Shown one piece after another: positions 1 to 6,194 of a stretch of DNA of 6,300 nucleotides. The translations under genes and the position numbers were made by a program. Position 1 is the stretch's first letter. The number at the start of each line of letters is the position of its first letter. Under the pieces are notes generated by a model. The model was given only the letters and a program-made list of their open reading frames with translations, was not told where the DNA came from and did not search any database. Origin of the DNA: Bacteroidetes bacterium UBA6661 (GTDB lineage Bacteria > Bacteroidota > Bacteroidia > AKYH767-A > OLB10); NCBI GenBank assembly GCA_002455375.1, contig DKKR01000076.1, forward strand, positions 206 through 6,505. The letters are read 5' to 3'.

Positions 1-236
1 AGTGATAATACATCAGAAAGTTTTCCTAACTTATCCAGATAAACTTTGGCTGTATAGTTGTTGCTCCCTGTTGGGGTAAACTCCTCATCATTTACATCGG
101 GTTGATTGATGGTATCAAACAGGTTTTCAAGGTTGTAGAATGCGATTATTCCCAGTTGATAATTTTTCTTTTGTTGCGCCTGCAGGCTGCCTGCCATAGA
201 AAGTATCGCTATGGCAATGATGATCTTTTTTAACAT
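1..236 (-). CDS. Secreted endonuclease/exonuclease/phosphatase family protein, N-terminal part
   Basis: This reading frame starts at an ATG (complement of 234-236) and runs off the left edge, so only the first 78 residues are visible. Residues 1-20 form a classic signal peptide: two lysines, a hydrophobic run IIIAIAIL, then an SLQA|QQ cleavage site. The mature start GIIAFYNLENLFDT (residues 29-42), followed by NDEEFTPTG and a YLDKL-like stretch, is typical of the opening beta-strand of the EEP (DNase I-like) metallohydrolases that Bacteroidota export. N35 would be the conserved active-site asparagine of the first strand. The catalytic Glu, Asp and His residues lie outside the window, so the substrate (nucleic acid, lipid or phosphate ester) cannot be told. 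It is transcribed away from the defence genes and is probably an ordinary chromosomal neighbour. Family assignment is good; exact function is unknown. Confidence 0.85.
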   Translation of the reverse strand, partial: MLKKIIIAIAILSMAGSLQAQQKKNYQLGIIAFYNLENLFDTINQPDVNDEEFTPTGSNNYTAKVYLDKLGKLSDVLS

Positions 237-240
237 GGCA

Positions 241-248
241 CAAATCTA
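241..248 (-). promoter_or_regulatory. Candidate -7 element (TAGATTTG) for the EEP gene
   Basis: Read on the minus strand the bases are TAGATTTG, an exact match to the Bacteroidota -7 consensus TAnnTTTG. Only four bases (TGCC) separate it from the ATG, so if it is used the transcript would be leaderless or nearly so. No convincing TTTG -33 element is seen about 20 bases further upstream. The match is clear; its use as a promoter is inference. Confidence 0.4.
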
Positions 249-360
249 AAAAACAGTGCAATGCTGAGGTAAAAAATAATGATGTTAAAAATGAATTTAT
301 GAAAAAGTTATGCCCAAGGCTTTTTACAGCCTGCGCAAACGAAACGGATGGAAAAATTTA

Positions 361-490
361 ATACAGCATTGGAAACCAAAAAACCTCTGCTCTGCCAGCA
401 GCACAGCCGGCCTTTGCCCACATGCCACCGCTAAAGGTAAAGTTTTTCTATTCTTTTCCTCCCCCGCTGCCGGCAAGGCAGGTAAGCCAA
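361..490. repeat. GC-rich patch with small inverted repeats, possible dispersed repeat unit
   Basis: Bases 361-480 contain 63 G or C out of 120 (about 52%), against roughly 23-43% in the other 60-base lines I counted. Two short hairpins lie inside: CTGCT/AGCAG (387-391 with 397-401) and CTGCC/GGCAG (467-471 with 477-481); the second overlaps the palindrome TGCCGGCA (468-475). CTGCCGGCAGG-type words are familiar from REP-like intergenic repeats in Bacteroidota, but only one copy lies in this window. The repeat nature is therefore an inference from composition and structure. Confidence 0.3.
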
Positions 491-598
491 TATCAGGACT
501 ATCTTTAACTTTGTAAATGAATAGCAGGATTAACAATAAAAACTGAAAGCTTTTTTAAGGACAATACAAAAAGAGCCACTTTTCCAACGCTTTTTTAG

Positions 599-606
599 TT
601 ACTTTG
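599..606 (+). promoter_or_regulatory. Candidate -7 element (TTACTTTG) for methyltransferase 1
   Basis: TTACTTTG differs from the TAnnTTTG consensus at one base and ends 25 bases before the GTG start at 632, a normal leader length for this phylum. No clear -33 TTTG is seen at the usual spacing. It fits transcription of the methyltransferase 1 and GmrSD-like gene pair from the divergent region. Confidence 0.35.
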
Positions 607-631
607 CGGTAAATAATTCTGGCAGTAAGCA

Positions 632-1873
632 GTGAAAAGAAAATTTTACAAGTCAAACTCTATAACGAAATTGCTCTTTGACAACGGAGTAGAATTACTC
701 CCATCCGTGACAGAATTATTTGAACTTGAACTTGCTTACCTTGAATGCAAAACGATAAACAAAGCAGATTTTTTAGAACGCACAGCTTTCTTCAAATCAT
801 TGGAGGGCAAACCATCAAATCATTTCTTGCTTTATTCAGAACAACCCGAAGCACTTTTGGACAGCCGTTCATCTACGACACAAAACTATTTTGAGAACGG
901 ACAATATGCGACTGGCTACGCCACTCACAGTTTGTTTCCATACAGAGGGAAATTTCATCCACAACTTATTAAAGGGCTGATTAATATATTAGGAATTAAA
1001 AAAGGTGAAACGATTTTAGACCCAATGTGCGGAAGCGGCACACTGAATGTTGAAGCCGCTTTGATGGGAATAAATTCCTATGCAATTGATGTAAGTCCGT
1101 TTTGTCAATTCATGACGACAACAAAGTTTGAAGCATTAAGAATTGACAAAGAAATTTTGCTGAAACACACCGAGAAACCAACGGAACTGTTTGAACTCTT
1201 CAGCACGAAAGGAATAGTTCACCAGATGAAAAGAATGTTCAATATCGAAGAATTGCGTGTGTATCAATTATCGTTACTTGCATTCCTTGATGCAATGGGT
1301 TATGCAAAGAGAGTTGAGAAGTCAACTCACAAACAACTTTTTCCAAAAGTTTTGAAACGATACAAGGAAACCGTTTTCAATCTCATTACAAATTCGAATT
1401 ACAATCCAAAAACTTTAGGAACTGTTCAAGTGTTGAAGAAATCTGAAGCACTCAATATTGAATTGAAAAAAAATTCAGTTGATTGTGTGATTACATCACC
1501 GCCTTATTCATTTGCGATTGACTATGCTGAGAACGACAAAGACCAGTTAGAGTATCTAGGTTTTGAAACAAAAGTTTTGCGGGACAAAATGGTAGGATTG
1601 AAGGGCAAAGGAAAAGACGAGAAGTTAAAAAATTATTTTGCCGACATGGAAACTTACTGCAAAGAAGTCAGTAGAGTTCTGAAGAAAGGAAAATATTTCG
1701 TTATGATAATTGGTTCAAACACCAACCAAACGGGAGGCATTCGTTTAGAAGACAAAATCATTGAATCAGGCAGCAAGTTTAAATTGAAATTAGTGAAGAC
1801 GATAATCAAACCAATTAAGGGAATGAGAAATACAATGAAAGACGAACACATTCTCTTTTTTGAGAAAATGTGA
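632..1873 (+). CDS. DNA methyltransferase 1, amino-methylating type with TSPPY motif
   Basis: This 413-residue protein is a predicted SAM-dependent DNA methyltransferase acting on an exocyclic amino group (N4-cytosine or N6-adenine). Motif X is PYRGKFHPQL (103-112), motif I is the SAM-binding loop DPMCGSGT (130-137), motif II is AIDVSP (151-156), and the catalytic motif IV is TSPPY (288-292). VLKKGKYFVMIIGSN (349-363) is a later core strand, and the chain ends in EHILFF. Order X-I-...-IV is alpha-like, the reverse of methyltransferase 2. The SPPY form is most common among N4-cytosine enzymes, so N4-methylcytosine is my preferred product. About 130 residues between motifs II and IV could hold the target recognition domain. 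The GTG at 632 is chosen because an in-frame TAA lies at 626-628 and no in-frame ATG precedes motif I. The next gene follows after 42 bases. NCBI-style names such as TRM11-family methyltransferase would also fit the fold. Confidence 0.85.
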   Translation: MKRKFYKSNSITKLLFDNGVELLPSVTELFELELAYLECKTINKADFLERTAFFKSLEGKPSNHFLLYSEQPEALLDSRSSTTQNYFENGQYATGYATHSLFPYRGKFHPQLIKGLINILGIKKGETILDPMCGSGTLNVEAALMGINSYAIDVSPFCQFMTTTKFEALRIDKEILLKHTEKPTELFELFSTKGIVHQMKRMFNIEELRVYQLSLLAFLDAMGYAKRVEKSTHKQLFPKVLKRYKETVFNLITNSNYNPKTLGTVQVLKKSEALNIELKKNSVDCVITSPPYSFAIDYAENDKDQLEYLGFETKVLRDKMVGLKGKGKDEKLKNYFADMETYCKEVSRVLKKGKYFVMIIGSNTNQTGGIRLEDKIIESGSKFKLKLVKTIIKPIKGMRNTMKDEHILFFEKM

Positions 1874-1886
1874 AAAACCGAAATTG

Positions 1887-1894
1887 TAACTTCG
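1887..1894 (+). promoter_or_regulatory. Weak -7-like element (TAACTTCG) ahead of the DUF262 gene
   Basis: In the 42-base gap after methyltransferase 1, TAACTTCG matches TAnnTTTG at all but one position and ends 21 bases before the ATG at 1916. No -33 element is visible at the usual spacing, and read-through from upstream is equally plausible. Confidence 0.2.
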
Positions 1895-1915
1895 CCCATA
1901 AAATAATATCAAACA

Positions 1916-3619
1916 ATGGCACAAAATATTTCGGAAATTAAATTTGAAATAAAAGGAATCGGTGATTTTATTTCAGATAAGTTTTTAACGGTTCCAATTT
2001 TTCAGCGCCCATATTCTTGGGGTAATGAACATGTGGAATATTTATTTCAAGATATTCTTTCAGTTAAAAAAGGCGGTGAATATTTTATTGGCTCAATCGT
2101 AATTACGAAAGGAGAAAACGACAAGGATTATGAGGTAGTTGACGGACAACAGCGACTTGCTACAATCTGCATTTTACTTTCAGCGATTCGTAACTTTTAT
2201 TCGCTGAATGGTTTTGATGAAGATGTAAAAGATATTGAAGGAACATTCTTATCCAAATACGATAGGAGCTCAGGAACGAATAGAGCAAAATTGGTTTTAA
2301 CTTCAATTGATAATGATTTATTTTATAACGAAATTGTTTTGCCACCAAGTCAAACCAGTTCGCAAATTTCAACAAGAGACAGTCATAAAAGGATGAAAGC
2401 TACTTACGAACTTTCTAAAATTTTTATCAGTAAAATAATTGCCCTTTATAATGAAAAAGAAGCACAGAGAGCTGAACTAATTTCTTTAACTGATTTTATA
2501 CAAAACAAATTGAAAGTAATAATTGTAACTGCACCTGATGATGCAGATGCATTCGCAATTTTTGAAACGCTAAATGACAGAGGAAAAAAACTTGGGCAAA
2601 TTGATTTGATTAAAAATTACTTATTCCAAAAATCAAAAACCCGAATTGCAGAAGCCCAAGATTATTGGTCAAGAATGACAGGAACAATTGAAATGACTTC
2701 TAACGAAGAAGAAGTAGAAATCTTTATTCGTTATCATTGGTGTTCTCTCTATGGATTCATTAGAAACGACCAATTATTTAAAGTGTTAAGGAGCAGAGTT
2801 ACGAACCCAACTTTATCAATTTCTCATCTTCAAAACTTGTTTAATGATTCAGAAAAGTATGTGGCTCTTTTAAATCCCAATCATCCGTTCTGGACAATGC
2901 ATGGTGATACTACAAAAGAATATGTAAAAATTTTGAACACTTTAAGATTAACACAATATCGTCCTTTAGCTCTTGCAATTTTAAACAAGTTCACAGTAAC
3001 AGAAGTTAAAAAGAGTTTTAAACTATTGGTTTCATGGTCAGTGAGAAATTTAATTACTGGTAATATAGGAGGAGGAACAATGGAACAAATGTATTCTGAA
3101 AAGGCGGTAGCTGTAAATTCAGGCACAATAAAAAATACTCTTGAATTGAAGAAGGCACTTAAAGATTTTATCCCTAACGATGCGGAGTTCAAAAATAAAT
3201 TTTTGACTGCAAGTGTTTCCCAAGCCTATTTAGCAAGATATTATTTTAGAACACTGGAACGCCAGTTTAATGGTGATACAGACCCTGAGTTAATACCAAA
3301 TGAAAACACAGATGCATTAAACCTTGAACACATTTTACCAAAGAACCCAACAAATTTGAAAAAAGATTGGTCTGCGTTTACTGAGGAAATGCATAACGCT
3401 TACTTTAAGAGAATTGGAAATTTGACCTTGATGAAAAGCAAACTAAATTCAGATATAGGCAATGGACCATTTAAAGACAAAAAAGATTTCTATAAAGAGT
3501 CCGACCTTAAAATTACTTCTCAATTAAACAACTATGCTGATTGGACGGTAAAAGAAATTGAGGAGAGGCAAAATATTCTTGCTGAACTTGCAATCAAAGC
3601 TTGGAATCTAAACGTATAA
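1916..3619 (+). CDS. GmrSD-like DUF262/DUF1524 nuclease (type IV restriction family)
   Basis: This 567-residue protein has both halves of the single-chain GmrSD family. The N-terminal DUF262 (ParB/sulfiredoxin-like, nucleotide-hydrolysing) domain shows VPIFQRPYSW (26-35), the signature DGQQR (76-80) within EVVDGQQRLAT, and FETLNDRG followed by DLIKNYLF (216-237). A helical middle region leads to the C-terminal DUF1524 HNH-type nuclease domain: LEHILPK (470-476, with H472), RIGNLTLM (499-506) and N511. Both active sites look intact and the length is normal. Known relatives (GmrSD, BrxU, SspE) bind modified DNA, use NTP through DUF262, and cut or nick with DUF1524. This protein should therefore act on foreign DNA in the cytoplasm in a modification-dependent way, but its actual ligand is unknown. 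It lies between two methyltransferases, which suggests that base methylation matters to it, as target or as exclusion mark. The first ATG after an intergenic gap is used as the start. Confidence 0.87.
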   Translation: MAQNISEIKFEIKGIGDFISDKFLTVPIFQRPYSWGNEHVEYLFQDILSVKKGGEYFIGSIVITKGENDKDYEVVDGQQRLATICILLSAIRNFYSLNGFDEDVKDIEGTFLSKYDRSSGTNRAKLVLTSIDNDLFYNEIVLPPSQTSSQISTRDSHKRMKATYELSKIFISKIIALYNEKEAQRAELISLTDFIQNKLKVIIVTAPDDADAFAIFETLNDRGKKLGQIDLIKNYLFQKSKTRIAEAQDYWSRMTGTIEMTSNEEEVEIFIRYHWCSLYGFIRNDQLFKVLRSRVTNPTLSISHLQNLFNDSEKYVALLNPNHPFWTMHGDTTKEYVKILNTLRLTQYRPLALAILNKFTVTEVKKSFKLLVSWSVRNLITGNIGGGTMEQMYSEKAVAVNSGTIKNTLELKKALKDFIPNDAEFKNKFLTASVSQAYLARYYFRTLERQFNGDTDPELIPNENTDALNLEHILPKNPTNLKKDWSAFTEEMHNAYFKRIGNLTLMKSKLNSDIGNGPFKDKKDFYKESDLKITSQLNNYADWTVKEIEERQNILAELAIKAWNLNV

Positions 3620-3676
3620 ATTGTAGTTGTGAATAACTTTTGGCACAAAAACAATATTCTGTTTTGGAATATTTAT

Positions 3677-3684
3677 TATATTTG
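3677..3684 (+). promoter_or_regulatory. Candidate -7 element (TATATTTG) for methyltransferase 2
   Basis: TATATTTG is an exact TAnnTTTG match, ending 21 bases before the ATG at 3706. It argues for an independent promoter for methyltransferase 2, and for the ATG rather than the upstream TTG (3640) as start, since the element would otherwise lie inside the coding sequence. No -33 TTTG is present at the expected spacing; a TTTG at 3663-3666 is too close. Confidence 0.4.
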
Positions 3685-3705
3685 CACCATCACCGAAAAA
3701 GTAGA

Positions 3706-5451
3706 ATGAAAAAGAATTTTTTGCATCAGTTAGCCAATTTCACAGAAGTTTCTGAAACGAAACTATCTTCTTTGAAATCTTATACTTTGTTTGATGCAGT
3801 TATTTTAAAAACAAATTTTGGTGCAGACCAAATCGGAAAACATTCTATCATAAGTGAAGCAGATATTTTTATTCAGCAAACACTTTCATTGATTGACAAA
3901 TGTTGTTTTCAACTCAAAGATGGAGGGCTGATTTTCGTTTATGGTTTGCCCAACTACCTCTCCTATTTCGGAGAGTATTTGAGTGACAAAAAGCAAGACG
4001 ACTTTTCTTTTCTTTTCAAATATTGGATTGCTTGCGAGTTTAAGGCAGTAGAGTCAAAAGATGAATTGCCGAATGCTCATATCGGTTTGTTGATGTATTT
4101 GAAAAGTAAATCTAAGAAGAATACAACTCCTTTTGAACTGAACACAAAATTTGTGAGAGTGCCTTACGAAAATTGTTCAGCTTGCGGAAACACAACAAAA
4201 GATTGGGGAGGAAAAAAACATTTGATAAACCCTTTGGGCAGTGCAATTTCAGATGTTTGGAGTTTCAATGAGATTGCAGTTTCCAAAGCAAATAAAATTC
4301 CTGCGGAGTTAACTGAAAGAATTTTGGCATTGCTTTCAGAAGGGAAAAATGTTTTACAAGTGAATCAAACCAAATCAAAATTCAACTTACAGTTGAAGGA
4401 AAACACTTTGCCTGCTTACAAAAACGGAAAACTAATTCAGTTTGAAAAAAATAAAGTAGTTCATCAAAGTTGTATTGACTACTTGAATGAGTTGCACAAG
4501 AAAAATCCTCATGGAGTTTTTGATGTTGTATTTGCCGACCCACCTTACAACCTTGCAAAAAATTATTCTACCTACCAAGATGATTTGGAGGAACGCAAAT
4601 ACATTGACTGGTGCAACGAATGGTTGTTGGGAATGTATAACAACCTTAAACCAGGCGGAGCATTGTTTGTGCTGAACATTCCGAAGTGGTCAGTTTATCA
4701 TTTCAATTTTCTTGCAGACAAAATGATTTTTCAAAACTGGATTGTATGGGATGCCCTTTCTACACCTGCTGGAAAATTTTTGCCTGCACATTATTCACTC
4801 TTGTATTTCACAAAAGCGGGAGCAAAACCAAAAGTGAATTTGGGAACTGATAAGCAAATTGATTCAAGAGAATATTGCTTGCGTGGCTCTTGTATTAGCA
4901 AGAGAAAAAAAATTGGAAACGACAGAAAAGAATTATTGACTGATGTTTGGAAAGATGTTCATCGTATTAAACACAAAAAAGACAGAGACCAACATCCTTG
5001 TCAGTTGCCGACAAAATTGATGGAAAGAATTATCAAGATTTTTTCTGACGAAGGTGATTTAATCTTTGACCCATTCGGTGGTTCAGGAACAACAGCTATC
5101 GGTGCGAAGCTCTTAAACAGGAATTACGTCATTACAGAACTTGACAAGAAGTATGTTGACATAGCAGAGAAAAATCTTTCAATGATTCAAACTGACTTGC
5201 ACGGTTCACACTTTTACGAGAGAGAATCTGTTGCGAAACCAAAATCAAACGGAACTCCAAGGAAGCAAATTGAAAAAGCATACATGACACTTTGCTTTAC
5301 CGAACACAAAATATTTTCACTGGATGAATTGAAGGAAGTTTCTCCAAAAACTTTTAATATGGTTGAACATTATCAGGGAAACTTCAACAAGTTGCAAGGT
5401 GCAACAAGGAGAAAAATGGAAGTGCAAACATTATTCTCTGAGCATGTTTAA
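3706..5451 (+). CDS. DNA methyltransferase 2, beta-class, with a degenerate tandem methyltransferase copy at its N terminus
   Basis: From ATG 3706 the protein has 581 residues. The C-terminal half is a complete beta-class amino-methyltransferase (N6_N4_Mtase type): catalytic motif IV DPPYN (278-282), LKPGG (314-318), a recognition region about 345-425, motif X-like QHPCQLPTKLMERII (429-443), and SAM-binding DPFGGSGTT (455-463) followed by VITELDKKYVDIAEKN. The N-terminal half (about 28-224) repeats the same succession: FDAVILKTNF, QLKDGG, AHIGLLMYL, SDVW, PAELTERIL. Its motif IV is KTNF (35-38) and its motif I position reads QVNQTKS (218-224), so it cannot bind SAM or catalyse in the known way. 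A 70-residue C-terminal tail follows. N6-adenine is the likelier product from DPPY. It is probably the protective partner of the convergent endonuclease. An in-frame TTG at 3640 would add 22 residues, rich in Tyr, His and Leu and unlike a domain; I judge it less likely. Confidence 0.85.
   Translation: MKKNFLHQLANFTEVSETKLSSLKSYTLFDAVILKTNFGADQIGKHSIISEADIFIQQTLSLIDKCCFQLKDGGLIFVYGLPNYLSYFGEYLSDKKQDDFSFLFKYWIACEFKAVESKDELPNAHIGLLMYLKSKSKKNTTPFELNTKFVRVPYENCSACGNTTKDWGGKKHLINPLGSAISDVWSFNEIAVSKANKIPAELTERILALLSEGKNVLQVNQTKSKFNLQLKENTLPAYKNGKLIQFEKNKVVHQSCIDYLNELHKKNPHGVFDVVFADPPYNLAKNYSTYQDDLEERKYIDWCNEWLLGMYNNLKPGGALFVLNIPKWSVYHFNFLADKMIFQNWIVWDALSTPAGKFLPAHYSLLYFTKAGAKPKVNLGTDKQIDSREYCLRGSCISKRKKIGNDRKELLTDVWKDVHRIKHKKDRDQHPCQLPTKLMERIIKIFSDEGDLIFDPFGGSGTTAIGAKLLNRNYVITELDKKYVDIAEKNLSMIQTDLHGSHFYERESVAKPKSNGTPRKQIEKAYMTLCFTEHKIFSLDELKEVSPKTFNMVEHYQGNFNKLQGATRRKMEVQTLFSEHV
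5448..5451. other. Shared TTAA: overlapping convergent stop codons
   Basis: The plus-strand methyltransferase 2 ends with TAA at 5449-5451, and the minus-strand endonuclease ends with TAA as the complement of 5448-5450. The palindrome TTAA thus supplies both stops and the two genes overlap by four bases. No hairpin terminator lies between them, so each transcript should run antisense into the other gene. Confidence 0.85.
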
Positions 5452-6185
5452 TTTCCCATCTTTCCAAACAAGTCCAAACTTCCGTTTTCATCATCATCTG
5501 GTTCCTCAGGAATTTCAATTGGTTTATCAAAGAGTTTCTTGAACTCTTCCTTTTCTACTTCACTCAGTTTTGCAACCAAGTGTTTTGAAATGTTTGACTT
5601 CCATCTGTATTTAATTGACTTTTCAATTCCAACCAAGAATTCCTCTTTAGTATTCCAATAAGTTTTATCACTATCAAAATCAGCCCAAGTTTTAGGTCTT
5701 ACTTTACCATCATAAGGTCTATACTTTATGCCTTCAGAATATTTATTATAACCTACAACTTCTCTGAAAAGGTTGAAGAATGCTTTAATAAATTTTCCAT
5801 CTGTATTTCTAAACTTGATTACTAATTCCCATTCCTCAATATACTTATCAATTCTACTTTCAAGCATTGTATCAAGCCGTGCCATATCAAACCATGGATT
5901 TTTTGAATCTTCATTAACTTTTATGTCAATAGCAAACGCACCTTCGGCATTTACAATTTTTATGTCTGGGTAAGTGCTCTTTGCTTTAGGTGAAATTATT
6001 TTGGAATCAGTAAGATGTTTAGCCAATAAATCTTTTATTGCTTCAACTGCATCATCTTGTTTCTTTTTCCAAGCGATAGCGACATCGTGAGAACTGTTTG
6101 CTTCGGCACTCAGCTTTTCTGAAACTACTTTAACAATTTCCGTTTTGAGTCCGTTGATAATACTTTCAGTTTTTGTTCCAGCCAT
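5448..6185 (-). CDS. Predicted type II restriction endonuclease, PD-(D/E)XK fold
   Basis: I do not recognise a named family, but this 245-residue protein has the size and features of a type II restriction endonuclease. The likely active site is YPDIKI (72-77, with P73-D74) followed after 12 residues by AIDIKV (85-90, with D87 and K89). This is the PD-X(10-30)-(D/E)XK pattern on two adjacent beta-strands, with Asp as the second acid. A helix rich in acidic residues (MARLDTMLESRIDKYIEEWE, 101-120) and a strand LVIKF follow. No signal peptide or membrane segment is present. The C terminus is strongly acidic (PEEPDDDEN, 226-234) and ends in SLDLFGKMGN. It lies nine bases after an XRE-type regulator gene and converges with methyltransferase 2, the usual arrangement of a controller-endonuclease operon and its methyltransferase. 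Double-strand cleavage at the site protected by methyltransferase 2 is inferred; the recognition sequence is unknown. Confidence 0.68.
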   Translation of the reverse strand: MAGTKTESIINGLKTEIVKVVSEKLSAEANSSHDVAIAWKKKQDDAVEAIKDLLAKHLTDSKIISPKAKSTYPDIKIVNAEGAFAIDIKVNEDSKNPWFDMARLDTMLESRIDKYIEEWELVIKFRNTDGKFIKAFFNLFREVVGYNKYSEGIKYRPYDGKVRPKTWADFDSDKTYWNTKEEFLVGIEKSIKYRWKSNISKHLVAKLSEVEKEEFKKLFDKPIEIPEEPDDDENGSLDLFGKMGN

Positions 6186-6194
6186 AGATAAATA

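Larger units (their letters stand above)
237..631. other. Divergent intergenic region without a supported gene
   Basis: About 395 bases separate the minus-strand EEP gene from the plus-strand methyltransferase. Two short overlapping open frames exist on opposite strands in the middle (310-516 plus, 324-536 minus). Neither encodes a recognisable domain, and both are low-complexity readings of the same GC-rich patch. The ends hold -7-like promoter elements for the two diverging genes. No tRNA, riboswitch or strong terminator is visible. Confidence 0.6.

Noticed and set aside
310..536. Two overlapping small open frames of 68 and 70 codons on opposite strands in the intergenic region
   Set aside because: Both read the same GC-rich patch, show no domain, and have biased composition (runs of Pro, Ala, Gly). 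Neither has a good start context. They look like chance frames over a repeat-like segment.
569..583. Inverted repeat AAAAG-AGCCA-CTTTT as a possible terminator
   Set aside because: Only five mostly A-T pairs, no following T-run, and no upstream gene that would need termination there.
2881..3192. 103-codon open frame on the minus strand inside the DUF262 gene
   Set aside because: It is wholly antisense to conserved coding sequence and has no recognisable domain; a shadow frame.
1916..3619. Reading the DUF262 protein as a ParB partition or sulfiredoxin protein because of the DGQQR fold
   Set aside because: The VPIFQRPYSW, FETLNDRG and C-terminal EHILP/GNLTL signatures are specific to the DUF262-DUF1524 restriction family, and no partner ParA is nearby.
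3638..3660. TGGCAC in TTTTGGCACAAAAAC, similar to a sigma-54 -24 element, also present at 237-242 and 1917-1922
   Set aside because: None of the three sites is followed at the right spacing by a TTGC-like -12 element, and one of them simply encodes the start of an MAQ protein. The recurrence is likely coincidence in short words.
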